From: Rattus norvegicus
Taxonomy: Eukaryota > Chordata > Mammalia > Rodentia > Muridae
NCBI RefSeq assembly: GCF_036323735.1
Contig: NC_086032.1
Span: 50,399,335-50,463,334 of the forward strand
Reading direction: 5' to 3'
Length of the DNA: 64,000 nt
In this document: in pieces, positions 9,979 to 23,800 of the stretch
Layout: each line of letters begins with the position of its first letter
Position numbering within the stretch: position 1 is the stretch's first letter
Position numbers and translations under genes: made by a program
Notes under the pieces: generated by a model
What the model was told of the DNA's origin: nothing
The model's input: only the letters and a program-made list of their open reading frames with translations
Database searches by the model: none

Positions 9979-12900
9979 GTGCAGGCTCTTGTAATATGTG
10001 TACTTTTAACGATTTATCAAAATTTGCTGAGCCGAGTCTCAGTAACTTGGTGAATTCATTTAGTTCGTAGTACGCCGCAGTAGTAATAAGTGGACTGCTC
10101 GGGATATAGCAAAATTTTGACGAATTGAATCAAAATTTCTTGGTGAATTCCGTGAGTTCCCAATGCGACATGCTTGTATGAGTGTGCTGTTCAATATATA
10201 GCAACATTTTAAGTAACGGAATCTAACTATGATGGTGAATTCTGTAGGTTCCCAATAGGATCGCATGTAATAAGCCTGTTATCTAAGATAGAGCAACGTT
10301 TAAACGAAGTGAAACACTTTTTCTTTGTGAATTCAGTTAGTTCCCAGTAGCAGTCTCTTGTAATATGTGTACTTTTAAAGATTTATCAAAATTTGGTGAG
10401 CCGAATCTCAGTAACTTGGTGAATTCAGTTAGTTCCTAGTAGGCCGCAATAGTAATAAGTGGACTGTTCGGGATATAGAAAAATTTTCACCAATGGAATC
10501 AAAATTTCTATGCGAATTCAGTGAGTTCCCAATGGGACATGCTTGTATGAGTGTGCTTTTCAATGTATAGCAACATTTTAAGTATCGGAATCTAAGTATC
10601 ATGGTGAATTCAGTAGTTTTCCAATAGGATTCTCATGTAATAAGCTTGTTATTCAAGGTAGCGCAACGTTTTAACGAACTGAAACACTGTTTCTTTGTGA
10701 ATTCAGTTAGTTCCCAGGAGCAGGTTTTTGTACTATGTGTACTTTTAAAGATTTTTAAAAATTTGCTGAGACGAATCTCAGTAACTTGGTGAATTCAGTT
10801 AGTTCCCAGTAGGCCGCAGTATTAAGTGGACTTTTCGGGATATAGAAAAATTTTCACGAATGGAATCAAATTGGCGAATTCAGTTAGTTCCCAATGGGAC
10901 ATGCTTGTATGAGTGTGCATTTCAATATATAGTAACATTTTAAGGAACTCTATCTATGTATCATATTGAATTTAGTAATCTCCCAATAGGATTCTCATGT
11001 AATAAGCTTGTTATTCAAGATAGCACAACGTTTAACGAACTGAAACACTGTTTCTTTGTGAATTCAGTCAGTTCCCAGTAGCAGGTTCTTGTAATATGTG
11101 TACTTTTAAAGATTTTTCAAAATTTGAGAGACGAATCTCAGTAACTTGGTGAATTCAGTTAGTTCCCAGTAGGACGCAGTAGAAAGAGGACTGTTCGGGA
11201 TATAGAAAAATTTTCACGTATTGAATCAAATTGGCGAATTCAGTTAGTTCCCAATGGGACATGCTGTATGAGTGTGCATTTCAATATATAGCAACATTTT
11301 AAGTTACTCAATCTATGTATCACGTAGAATTCAGTAGTTTCCCAATAGGATTAACATGTAATAAGCTTGTAATTCAAGATAGAGCAACATTTTAACGAAC
11401 TGAAACGCTGTTTCTTTGCGAATTCAGTTAGTTCCCAGTAGCAGGCTCTTGTAAGATGTGTACTTTTAAAGATTTATCAGAATTTGCTGAGCCAAATCTT
11501 AATAACTTGGTGAATTCAGTTATTTCGAAGTAGGCCGCAATAGTAATAAGTGGACTGTTCGGGAAATAGAAAAATTTTCACGTATTGAATTAAATTGGCG
11601 AATTCAGTTAGTTCCCAATGGGACATGCTTGTATGAGTGTGCATTTCAATATATAGCAACATTTTAAGGAACTGAATCCATGTATCACGTTGAAATCAGT
11701 ATTTTCCCAATAGGATTAACATATAATAAGCTTGCTTTTCAAGATCGAGCAACGTTTTAACGAACTGAAACAGTTTTTCTTTGTGAATTCAGTTAGTTCC
11801 CAGTAGCAGGCTCTTGTAATATGTGTACTTTTAAAGAATTTCAAAATTTGGTGAGCCGAATCTCAGTAACTTGTGAATTCAGTTAGTTCCTAGTAGGCCG
11901 CAATAGTTATAAGTGGACTGTTCGGAATATAGAAAAATTTTCACCAATGGAATCAAAATTTCTAGGCGAATTCAGTGAGTTCCCAATGGGACATGCTTGT
12001 ATGAGTGTGCATTTCAATATATAGTAACATTTTAAGGAACTGAATCTATGTATCATATTGAATTCAGTAGTTTCCCAATAGGATTCTCATGTAATAAGCT
12101 TGTTATTCAAGATTGCGCAACGTTTTAACGAACTGAAACACTGTTTCTTTGTGAATTCAGTCAGTTCCCAGTAGCAGGTTCTTGTAATATGTGTACTTTT
12201 AAAGATTTTTCAAAATTTGCTGAGTCGAATCTAGTAACTTGGTGAATTCAGTTAGTTCCCAGTAGGCCGCAGTAGAAAGTGGACTATTCGGGATATAGAA
12301 ATATTTTCACGTATTGAATCAAATTGGCGAATTCAGTTAGTTCCCAATGGGACATGCTGTATAGTGTGCATTTCAATATATAGTAACATTTTCAGTTACT
12401 CAATCTATGTATCACGTAGAATTCAGTAGTTTCCCAATAGGATTAATATGTAATAAGCTTGTCATTCAAGATAGAGCAACGTTTTAACGAACTGAAACGC
12501 TGTATCTTTGCGAATTCAGTTAGTTCCCAGTAGCAGGCTCTTATATGATGTGTACTTTTAAAGATTTATCAGAATTTGCTGGGCCGAATCTCAGTAACTT
12601 AGTGAATTCAGTTAGTTCCAAGTAGGCCGCAATAGTAATAAGTGGACTGTTCGGGATATAGAAAAATTTTCACGTATCGAATTAAATTGGCGAATTCAGT
12701 TAGTTCCCAATGGGACATGCTTGTATGAGTGTGCATTTCAGTATATAGCAACATTTTAAGGAACTGAATCTATGTATCACGTAGAATTCAGTAGTTTCCC
12801 AATAGGATTAATATGTAATAAGTTTGTCATTAAAGATAGAGCAACGTTTTAACGAACTGAAACGCTGTTTCTTTGTGAATTCAGTTAGTTCCCAGTAGCA

Positions 12901-15900
12901 GTCTCTTGTAAGATGTGTACTTTTAAAGATTTATCAAAATTTGCTGAGCCGAGTCTCAGTAACTTGGTGAATTCAGTTAGTTCGTAGTAGGCCGCAGTAG
13001 TAATAAGTGGACTGCTCGGGATATAGAAAAATTTTGACGAATTGAATCAAAATTTCTTGGTGAATTCAGTGAGTTCCCAGTCCGACATGCTTGTATGAGT
13101 GTGCTTTTCAATATATAGCAACATTTTAAGTAACGGAATATATCATGGTGAATTCTGTAGGTTCCCAATAGGATTGCATGTAATAAGCTTGTTATTCAAG
13201 ATAGCGCAACGTTTTAACGAAGTGAAACACTGTTTCTTTGTGAATTCAGTCAGTTCGCAATACCAGGTTCTTGTACTATGTGTACTTTTAAAGATTTTTC
13301 AAAATTTGCTGAGTCGAATCTCAGTAAATTGGTGAATTCAGGAAGTTCCCAGTAGGCCGCAGTAGTATGTGAACTGTTCGGAATACAGAAAAATTTTCAC
13401 GTGTTGAATCAAATTTGCGAATTCAGTTAGTTCCCAATGGGACATGCTAGTATGAGTGTGCATTTCAATATATAGCAACATTTTAAGGAACTGAATCTAT
13501 GTATCATGTTGAAATCAGTATTTTCCCAATAGGATTAACATATAATAAGCTTGTTATTCAAGATCCAGCAACGTTTTAACGAAGTGAAACGCTGTTTCTT
13601 TGTGTATTCAGTTAGTTCCCAGTAGCAGGCTCTTGTAAGATGTGTACTTTTAAAGATTTTTCAAAATTTCCTGAGCCGAATCTCAGTAACATTGTGAATT
13701 CAGTTAGTTCGTAGTAGGCCGCATTGTAATAAGTGGACTGCTCGTGATATTGAAAGATTTTGACGAATTGAATCAAAAATTTCTTGGTGAATTCAGTGAG
13801 TTCCCAAAGGGAAATGCTTGTACGAGTGTGATTTTCAATATATAGCAACATTTTAAGTAACGGAATCTAACTATCATGGTGAATTCTGTAGGTTCCCAAT
13901 AGGATCGCATGTAATAAGCTTGTTATTCAAGATAGAGCAACGTTTTAACGAACTGAAACGCTGTTTCTTTGTGAATTCAGTTAGTTCCCAGTAGCAGGCT
14001 CTTTTAAGATGTGTACTTTTAAAGATTTATCTGAATTTGCTGAGCTGAGTCTCAGGAACTTGGTTAAATCAGTTAGTTCGTAGTAGGCCGCAATAGTATT
14101 AAGTGGACTACTCGGGATATAGAAAAATTTTGACGAATTGAATTAAATTTCTAAGTGAATTCAGTGAGTTCCCAATGGGATATGCTTGTATGAATGTGCT
14201 TTTCAATATATAGCAACATTTTAAGTAACGGAATCTAAGTATCATGGTGAATTCAGTAGTTTCCCAATAGGATTCTCATGAAATAAGCTTGTTATTCAAG
14301 ACAGTGCAACGTTTTAACGAACTGAAACACTGTTTCTTTGTGAATTCAGTTAGTTCCCAGTAGCAGTTTCTTGTAATATGTGTACTTTTAATGATTTTTC
14401 ATAATTTGCTGAGTCGAATCTCAGTAACTTGGTGAATTCAGTTAGTTCCCAGTAGGCCGCAGTAGTAATAATTGGACTGTTCGGGATATAGAAAAATTTT
14501 CACGAATGGAATAAAATTGGCGAATTCAGTTAGTTCCCAATGGGACATGCTTGTATGAGTGTGCATTTCAATATATAGTAACATTTTAAGGAACTGAATC
14601 TATGTATCATGTTGAATTCATTAATTTCCCAATAGGATTAACATGTAATAAGCTTGTTATTCAAGATAGAGCAACGTTTTAACGAACTGAAACGCTGTTT
14701 CTTTGTGAATTCAGTTAGTTCCCAGTAGCAGGCTCTTGTAAGATGTGTACTTTTAAAGATTTATTAAACTTAGGTGAGCCGAATTTCAGTAACTTTGTGA
14801 ATTCAGTTAGTTCCTAATAGGCCGCAATAGTAATAAGTGGACTGATCGGTATATAGAAATATTTCACTAATGGAATCAAAATTTCTAGGCGAATTCAAGA
14901 GTTCCCCATGGGACATGCTTGTATGAGTGTGCTTTTCAATATATAGCAACATTTTAAGTAACAGAATCTAAGTATCATGGTGAATTCAGTAGTTTCCCAA
15001 TAGGTCTCTCATGTAATAAGCTTGTTATTCAAGATAGCGCAACCTTTTTTACGAACTGAAACACTGTTTCTTTGTGAATTCAGTCAGTTCCCAGTAGCAG
15101 GTTCTTGTAAAATGTGTACTTTTAATGATTTATCAAAATTTGCTGAGGCGAATCTCAGTAACTTGGTGAATTCAGTTAGTTCGTAGTAGGCCGCAATAGT
15201 AATAAGTGGACTGCTCGGGATATAGAAAAATTTTGACGAATTGAATCAAAATTTCGTGGTGAATTCAGTGAGTTCCCAATGGGACATGCTTGTATGATTG
15301 TGCTTCTCAATATATAGCAACATTTTAAGTAACGGTGTCTAAGTATCATGGTGAATTCAGTAGTTTCCCAATAGGATTCTCATGTAATAAGCTTGTTATT
15401 CAAGATAGCGCAACGTTTTAACGATCTGAAACACTGTTTCTTTGTGAATTCAGTTAGTTCCCAGTAGCAGGTTCTTGTAATATGTGTACTTTTAAAGATT
15501 TTTCAAAATTTGCTGAGTCGAATCTCAGTAACTTGGTGAATTCAGTTAGTTCCCAGTAGGCCGCAGTAGTAATAAGTGGACTGTTCGGGATATAGAAAAA
15601 TTTTCACGTATTGAATTAAATTGGCGAAATCAGTTAGTTCCCAATGGGACATGCTTGTATGAGTGTGCATTTCAATATATAGCAACATTTTAAGGAATTG
15701 AATCTATGTATCACGTTGAAATCAGTATTTTCCCAATAGGATTAACATATAATAAGCTTATTATTCAAGATCGAGCAAAGTTTTAACGAACTGAAACGCT
15801 GTTTCTTTGTGTATTCAGTTAGTTCTCAGTAGCAGGCTCTTGTAAGATGTGTACTTTAAAGGTTTATCAAAATTTGCTGAGCCGAATCTCAGTAACATGG

Positions 15901-17876
15901 TGAATTCAGTTAGTTCGTAGTAGGCCGCAATATTAATAAGTGGAGTGCTCGGGATATTGAAAAATTTTGACGAATTGAATCAAAATTTCTTGGTGAATTC
16001 AGTGAGTTCCCAATGGGACATGCTTGTATGAGTGTGCTTTTCAATATATAGCAACATTTTAAGTAACGGAATCTAACTATCATGGTGAATTCTGTAGGTT
16101 CCCAATAGGATCTCATGTAATAAGCTTGATATTTAAGATAGAGCAACGTTTTAACGAACTGAAACAATTTTTCTTTGTGAATTCAGTTAGTTCCCAGTAG
16201 CAGGCTCTTGTAAGATGTGTACTTTTAAAGATTTATCAGAATTTGCTGAGCCGAATCTCAGTAACTTTGTGAATCAGTTAGTTCCATATAGGCCGCAATA
16301 GTAATAAGTGGACTGTTCGGGATAAAGAAAAATTTTCACATATTGAATTAAATTGGCGAATTCAGTTAGTTCTCAATGGTACATGCTTGTATGAGTGTGA
16401 ATTTCAATATATAGCAACATTTTATGGAACTGAATCTATGTATCACATTGAATTCAGTAGTTTCCCAATAGGATTAATATGTAATAAGCTTGTCATTCAA
16501 GATAGAGCAACGTTTTAACGAACTGAAACGCTGTTTCTTTGTGAATTCAGTTAGTTCCCAGTAGCAGGATCTTGTAAGATGTGTACTTTTAAAGATTTAT
16601 CAAAATTTGCTGAGACGAATCTCAGTAACATGGTGAATTCATTTAGTTCGTAGTAGGCCGCAATAGTAATAAGTGGACTGCTCGGGATATTGAAAAATTT
16701 TGACGAATTGAATCAAAATTTCTTGGTGAATGCAGTGAGTTCCCAAAGGGACATGCTTGTACGAGTGTGCTTTTCAATATATAGCAACATTTTAAGTAAC
16801 GGAATCTTACTATCATGGTGAATTCTCTAGGTTCCCAATAGGATCGCATGTAATAAGCTTGTACTTTAAGATAGAGCAACGTTTTAACGAACTGAAACGC
16901 TGTTTTTTTGTGAATTCAGTTAGTTCCCAGTAGCAGGCTCTTGTAATATGTGTACTTTTAAAGAATTTCAAAATTTGGTGAGCCGAATCTCAGTAACATG
17001 TCAATTCAGTTAGTTCCTAGTAGGCCGCAATAGTTATAAGTGGACTGTTCGGGATATAGAAAAATTTTCACCAATGGAATCAAAATTTCTAGGCCAATTC
17101 AGTGAGTTCCCAATGGGACATGCTTGTATGAGTGTGCATTTCAATATATACTAACATTTTAAGGAACTGAATCTATGTATCATATTGAATTCAGTAGTTT
17201 CCCAATAGGATTCTCATGTAATAAGCTTGTTATTCAAGATAGCACAACGTTTTAACGAAGTGAAACACTGTTTCTTTGTGAATTCAGTCAGTTCCCAGTA
17301 GCAGGTTCTTGTAATATGTGTACTTTTAAAGATTTTTCAAAATTTGCTGAGTCGAATCTCAGTAACTTGGTGAATTCAGTTAGTTCCCAGTAGGCCGCAG
17401 TAGAAAGTGGACTATTCGGGATATAGAAATATTTTCACGTATTGAATCAAATTGGCGAAATCAGTTAGTTCCCAATGGGACATGCTGTATTAGTGTGCAT
17501 TTCAATATATAGTAACATTTTCAGTTACTCAATCTATGTATCACGTAGAATTCAGTAGTTTCCCAATAGGATTAATATGTAATAAGCTTGTCATTCAAGA
17601 TAGAGCAACGTTTTAACGAACTGAAACGCTGTATCTTTGCGAATTCAGTTAGTTCCCAGTAGCAGGCTCTTATACGATGTGTACTTTTAAAGATTTATCA
17701 GAATTTGCTGGGCCGAATCTCAGTAACTTAGTGAATTTAGTTAGTTCCATGTAGGCCGCAATAGTAATAAGTGGACTGTTCGGGATATAGAAAAATTTTC
17801 ACGTATCGAATTAAATTGGCGAATTCAGTTAGTTCCCAATGGGACATGCTTGTATGAGTGTGCATTTCAGTATATA
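9833..17876 (+). repeat. 22-mer higher-order repeat, copy 1
   Basis: This is the first copy of an HOR of about 8046 bp and 22 tetramers. Landmarks such as the GCCTGTTATCTAAGATAG tetramer (10274) and the rare CAGTCCGACATGC word (13079) recur at +8046, +16092 and +24138. Its first 150 bp also resemble block A, so the exact start is uncertain. No gene or foreign insert was seen inside it. Confidence 0.88.
11785..12750 (+). repeat. Internal paralogous segment X1 of the 22-mer
   Basis: This stretch, with TTTAAAGAATTTC, AATAGTTATAAGTGG, TTTTCAGTTACTC and CTCTTATATGATG as markers, reappears 5127 bp (14 tetramers) later in the same unit as X2 with scattered differences. The 22-mer therefore contains an older internal 14-mer duplication. 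Confidence 0.75.
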
Positions 17877-17877
17877 G
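16912..17877 (+). repeat. Internal paralogous segment X2 of the 22-mer
   Basis: This is the paralogue of X1, distinguished by AACATGTCAATTC, GATAGCACAACG, CTGTATTAGTG and CTTATACGATG. It ends exactly where the next 22-mer copy begins, which suggests that recombination between X1- and X2-like segments helped to set the unit boundaries. Confidence 0.72.
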
Positions 17878-20800
17878 CAATATTTTAAGTAACGGAATCT
17901 AAGTATCATGGTGAATTCAGTAGTTTCCCAATAGGATTCTCATGTAATAAGCATGTTATTCAAGACAGTGCAACGTTTTAACGAACTGAAACGCTGTTTC
18001 TTTGTGAATTCAGTTAGTTCCCAGTAGCAGGCTCTTGTAATATGTGTACTTTTAACGATTTATCAAAATTTGCTGAGCCGAGTCTCAGTAACTTGGTGAA
18101 TTCATTTAGTTCGTAGTACGCCGCAGTAGTAATAAGTGGACTGCTCGGGATATAGCAAAATTTTGACGAATTGAATCAAAATTTCTTGGTGAATTCCGTG
18201 AGTTCCCAATGCGACATGCTTGTATGAGTGTGCTGTTCAATATATAGCAACATTTTAAGTAACGGAATCTAACTATGATGGTGAATTCTGTAGGTTCCCA
18301 ATAGGATCGCATGTAATAAGCCTGTTATCTAAGATAGAGCAACGTTTAAACGAAGTGAAACACTTTTTCTTTGTGAATTCAGTTAGTTCCCAGTAGCAGT
18401 CTCTTGTAATATGTGTACTTTTAAAGATTTATCAAAATTTGGTGAGCCGAATCTCAGTAACTTGGTGAATTCAGTTAGTTCCTAGTAGGCCGCAATAGTA
18501 ATAAGTGGACTGTTCGGGATATAGAAAAATTTTCACCAATGGAATCAAAATTTCTATGCGAATTCAGTGAGTTCCCAATGGGACATGCTTGTATGAGTGT
18601 GCTTTTCAATGTATAGCAACATTTTAAGTATCGGAATCTAAGTATCATGGTGAATTCAGTAGTTTTCCAATAGGATTCTCATGTAATAAGCTTGTTATTC
18701 AAGGTAGCGCAACGTTTTAACGAACTGAAACACTGTTTCTTTGTGAATTCAGTTAGTTCCCAGGAGCAGGTTTTTGTACTATGTGTACTTTTAAAGATTT
18801 TTAAAAATTTGCTGAGACGAATCTCAGTAACTTGGTGAATTCAGTTAGTTCCCAGTAGGCCGCAGTATTAAGTGGACTTTTCGGGATATAGAAAAATTTT
18901 CACGAATGGAATCAAATTGGCGAATTCAGTTAGTTCCCAATGGGACATGCTTGTATGAGTGTGCATTTCAATATATAGTAACATTTTAAGGAACTCTATC
19001 TATGTATCATATTGAATTTAGTAATCTCCCAATAGGATTCTCATGTAATAAGCTTGTTATTCAAGATAGCACAACGTTTAACGAACTGAAACACTGTTTC
19101 TTTGTGAATTCAGTCAGTTCCCAGTAGCAGGTTCTTGTAATATGTGTACTTTTAAAGATTTTTCAAAATTTGAGAGACGAATCTCAGTAACTTGGTGAAT
19201 TCAGTTAGTTCCCAGTAGGACGCAGTAGAAAGAGGACTGTTCGGGATATAGAAAAATTTTCACGTATTGAATCAAATTGGCGAATTCAGTTAGTTCCCAA
19301 TGGGACATGCTGTATGAGTGTGCATTTCAATATATAGCAACATTTTAAGTTACTCAATCTATGTATCACGTAGAATTCAGTAGTTTCCCAATAGGATTAA
19401 CATGTAATAAGCTTGTAATTCAAGATAGAGCAACATTTTAACGAACTGAAACGCTGTTTCTTTGCGAATTCAGTTAGTTCCCAGTAGCAGGCTCTTGTAA
19501 GATGTGTACTTTTAAAGATTTATCAGAATTTGCTGAGCCAAATCTTAATAACTTGGTGAATTCAGTTATTTCGAAGTAGGCCGCAATAGTAATAAGTGGA
19601 CTGTTCGGGAAATAGAAAAATTTTCACGTATTGAATTAAATTGGCGAATTCAGTTAGTTCCCAATGGGACATGCTTGTATGAGTGTGCATTTCAATATAT
19701 AGCAACATTTTAAGGAACTGAATCCATGTATCACGTTGAAATCAGTATTTTCCCAATAGGATTAACATATAATAAGCTTGCTTTTCAAGATCGAGCAACG
19801 TTTTAACGAACTGAAACAGTTTTTCTTTGTGAATTCAGTTAGTTCCCAGTAGCAGGCTCTTGTAATATGTGTACTTTTAAAGAATTTCAAAATTTGGTGA
19901 GCCGAATCTCAGTAACTTGTGAATTCAGTTAGTTCCTAGTAGGCCGCAATAGTTATAAGTGGACTGTTCGGAATATAGAAAAATTTTCACCAATGGAATC
20001 AAAATTTCTAGGCGAATTCAGTGAGTTCCCAATGGGACATGCTTGTATGAGTGTGCATTTCAATATATAGTAACATTTTAAGGAACTGAATCTATGTATC
20101 ATATTGAATTCAGTAGTTTCCCAATAGGATTCTCATGTAATAAGCTTGTTATTCAAGATTGCGCAACGTTTTAACGAACTGAAACACTGTTTCTTTGTGA
20201 ATTCAGTCAGTTCCCAGTAGCAGGTTCTTGTAATATGTGTACTTTTAAAGATTTTTCAAAATTTGCTGAGTCGAATCTAGTAACTTGGTGAATTCAGTTA
20301 GTTCCCAGTAGGCCGCAGTAGAAAGTGGACTATTCGGGATATAGAAATATTTTCACGTATTGAATCAAATTGGCGAATTCAGTTAGTTCCCAATGGGACA
20401 TGCTGTATAGTGTGCATTTCAATATATAGTAACATTTTCAGTTACTCAATCTATGTATCACGTAGAATTCAGTAGTTTCCCAATAGGATTAATATGTAAT
20501 AAGCTTGTCATTCAAGATAGAGCAACGTTTTAACGAACTGAAACGCTGTATCTTTGCGAATTCAGTTAGTTCCCAGTAGCAGGCTCTTATATGATGTGTA
20601 CTTTTAAAGATTTATCAGAATTTGCTGGGCCGAATCTCAGTAACTTAGTGAATTCAGTTAGTTCCAAGTAGGCCGCAATAGTAATAAGTGGACTGTTCGG
20701 GATATAGAAAAATTTTCACGTATCGAATTAAATTGGCGAATTCAGTTAGTTCCCAATGGGACATGCTTGTATGAGTGTGCATTTCAGTATATAGCAACAT

Positions 20801-23800
20801 TTTAAGGAACTGAATCTATGTATCACGTAGAATTCAGTAGTTTCCCAATAGGATTAATATGTAATAAGTTTGTCATTAAAGATAGAGCAACGTTTTAACG
20901 AACTGAAACGCTGTTTCTTTGTGAATTCAGTTAGTTCCCAGTAGCAGTCTCTTGTAAGATGTGTACTTTTAAAGATTTATCAAAATTTGCTGAGCCGAGT
21001 CTCAGTAACTTGGTGAATTCAGTTAGTTCGTAGTAGGCCGCAGTAGTAATAAGTGGACTGCTCGGGATATAGAAAAATTTTGACGAATTGAATCAAAATT
21101 TCTTGGTGAATTCAGTGAGTTCCCAGTCCGACATGCTTGTATGAGTGTGCTTTTCAATATATAGCAACATTTTAAGTAACGGAATATATCATGGTGAATT
21201 CTGTAGGTTCCCAATAGGATTGCATGTAATAAGCTTGTTATTCAAGATAGCGCAACGTTTTAACGAAGTGAAACACTGTTTCTTTGTGAATTCAGTCAGT
21301 TCGCAATACCAGGTTCTTGTACTATGTGTACTTTTAAAGATTTTTCAAAATTTGCTGAGTCGAATCTCAGTAAATTGGTGAATTCAGGAAGTTCCCAGTA
21401 GGCCGCAGTAGTATGTGAACTGTTCGGAATACAGAAAAATTTTCACGTGTTGAATCAAATTTGCGAATTCAGTTAGTTCCCAATGGGACATGCTAGTATG
21501 AGTGTGCATTTCAATATATAGCAACATTTTAAGGAACTGAATCTATGTATCATGTTGAAATCAGTATTTTCCCAATAGGATTAACATATAATAAGCTTGT
21601 TATTCAAGATCCAGCAACGTTTTAACGAAGTGAAACGCTGTTTCTTTGTGTATTCAGTTAGTTCCCAGTAGCAGGCTCTTGTAAGATGTGTACTTTTAAA
21701 GATTTTTCAAAATTTCCTGAGCCGAATCTCAGTAACATTGTGAATTCAGTTAGTTCGTAGTAGGCCGCATTGTAATAAGTGGACTGCTCGTGATATTGAA
21801 AGATTTTGACGAATTGAATCAAAAATTTCTTGGTGAATTCAGTGAGTTCCCAAAGGGAAATGCTTGTACGAGTGTGATTTTCAATATATAGCAACATTTT
21901 AAGTAACGGAATCTAACTATCATGGTGAATTCTGTAGGTTCCCAATAGGATCGCATGTAATAAGCTTGTTATTCAAGATAGAGCAACGTTTTAACGAACT
22001 GAAACGCTGTTTCTTTGTGAATTCAGTTAGTTCCCAGTAGCAGGCTCTTTTAAGATGTGTACTTTTAAAGATTTATCTGAATTTGCTGAGCTGAGTCTCA
22101 GGAACTTGGTTAAATCAGTTAGTTCGTAGTAGGCCGCAATAGTATTAAGTGGACTACTCGGGATATAGAAAAATTTTGACGAATTGAATTAAATTTCTAA
22201 GTGAATTCAGTGAGTTCCCAATGGGATATGCTTGTATGAATGTGCTTTTCAATATATAGCAACATTTTAAGTAACGGAATCTAAGTATCATGGTGAATTC
22301 AGTAGTTTCCCAATAGGATTCTCATGAAATAAGCTTGTTATTCAAGACAGTGCAACGTTTTAACGAACTGAAACACTGTTTCTTTGTGAATTCAGTTAGT
22401 TCCCAGTAGCAGTTTCTTGTAATATGTGTACTTTTAATGATTTTTCATAATTTGCTGAGTCGAATCTCAGTAACTTGGTGAATTCAGTTAGTTCCCAGTA
22501 GGCCGCAGTAGTAATAATTGGACTGTTCGGGATATAGAAAAATTTTCACGAATGGAATAAAATTGGCGAATTCAGTTAGTTCCCAATGGGACATGCTTGT
22601 ATGAGTGTGCATTTCAATATATAGTAACATTTTAAGGAACTGAATCTATGTATCATGTTGAATTCATTAATTTCCCAATAGGATTAACATGTAATAAGCT
22701 TGTTATTCAAGATAGAGCAACGTTTTAACGAACTGAAACGCTGTTTCTTTGTGAATTCAGTTAGTTCCCAGTAGCAGGCTCTTGTAAGATGTGTACTTTT
22801 AAAGATTTATTAAACTTAGGTGAGCCGAATTTCAGTAACTTTGTGAATTCAGTTAGTTCCTAATAGGCCGCAATAGTAATAAGTGGACTGATCGGTATAT
22901 AGAAATATTTCACTAATGGAATCAAAATTTCTAGGCGAATTCAAGAGTTCCCCATGGGACATGCTTGTATGAGTGTGCTTTTCAATATATAGCAACATTT
23001 TAAGTAACAGAATCTAAGTATCATGGTGAATTCAGTAGTTTCCCAATAGGTCTCTCATGTAATAAGCTTGTTATTCAAGATAGCGCAACCTTTTTTACGA
23101 ACTGAAACACTGTTTCTTTGTGAATTCAGTCAGTTCCCAGTAGCAGGTTCTTGTAAAATGTGTACTTTTAATGATTTATCAAAATTTGCTGAGGCGAATC
23201 TCAGTAACTTGGTGAATTCAGTTAGTTCGTAGTAGGCCGCAATAGTAATAAGTGGACTGCTCGGGATATAGAAAAATTTTGACGAATTGAATCAAAATTT
23301 CGTGGTGAATTCAGTGAGTTCCCAATGGGACATGCTTGTATGATTGTGCTTCTCAATATATAGCAACATTTTAAGTAACGGTGTCTAAGTATCATGGTGA
23401 ATTCAGTAGTTTCCCAATAGGATTCTCATGTAATAAGCTTGTTATTCAAGATAGCGCAACGTTTTAACGATCTGAAACACTGTTTCTTTGTGAATTCAGT
23501 TAGTTCCCAGTAGCAGGTTCTTGTAATATGTGTACTTTTAAAGATTTTTCAAAATTTGCTGAGTCGAATCTCAGTAACTTGGTGAATTCAGTTAGTTCCC
23601 AGTAGGCCGCAGTAGTAATAAGTGGACTGTTCGGGATATAGAAAAATTTTCACGTATTGAATTAAATTGGCGAAATCAGTTAGTTCCCAATGGGACATGC
23701 TTGTATGAGTGTGCATTTCAATATATAGCAACATTTTAAGGAATTGAATCTATGTATCACGTTGAAATCAGTATTTTCCCAATAGGATTAACATATAATA

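Noticed and set aside
10060..10266. Recurrent minus-strand open frame of 63-85 codons, present in some 25 tetramers
   Set aside because: It recurs only because the tetramer recurs, lies entirely in satellite sequence, resembles no protein domain I recognise, and varies freely by truncation and substitution. No promoter or splice context is visible.
13099..13335. Plus-strand open frame of 78 codons recurring at +8046 bp
   Set aside because: It is a by-product of one pair of tetramers in the 22-mer; each copy is identical because the HOR is homogenised, and not because the protein is conserved.
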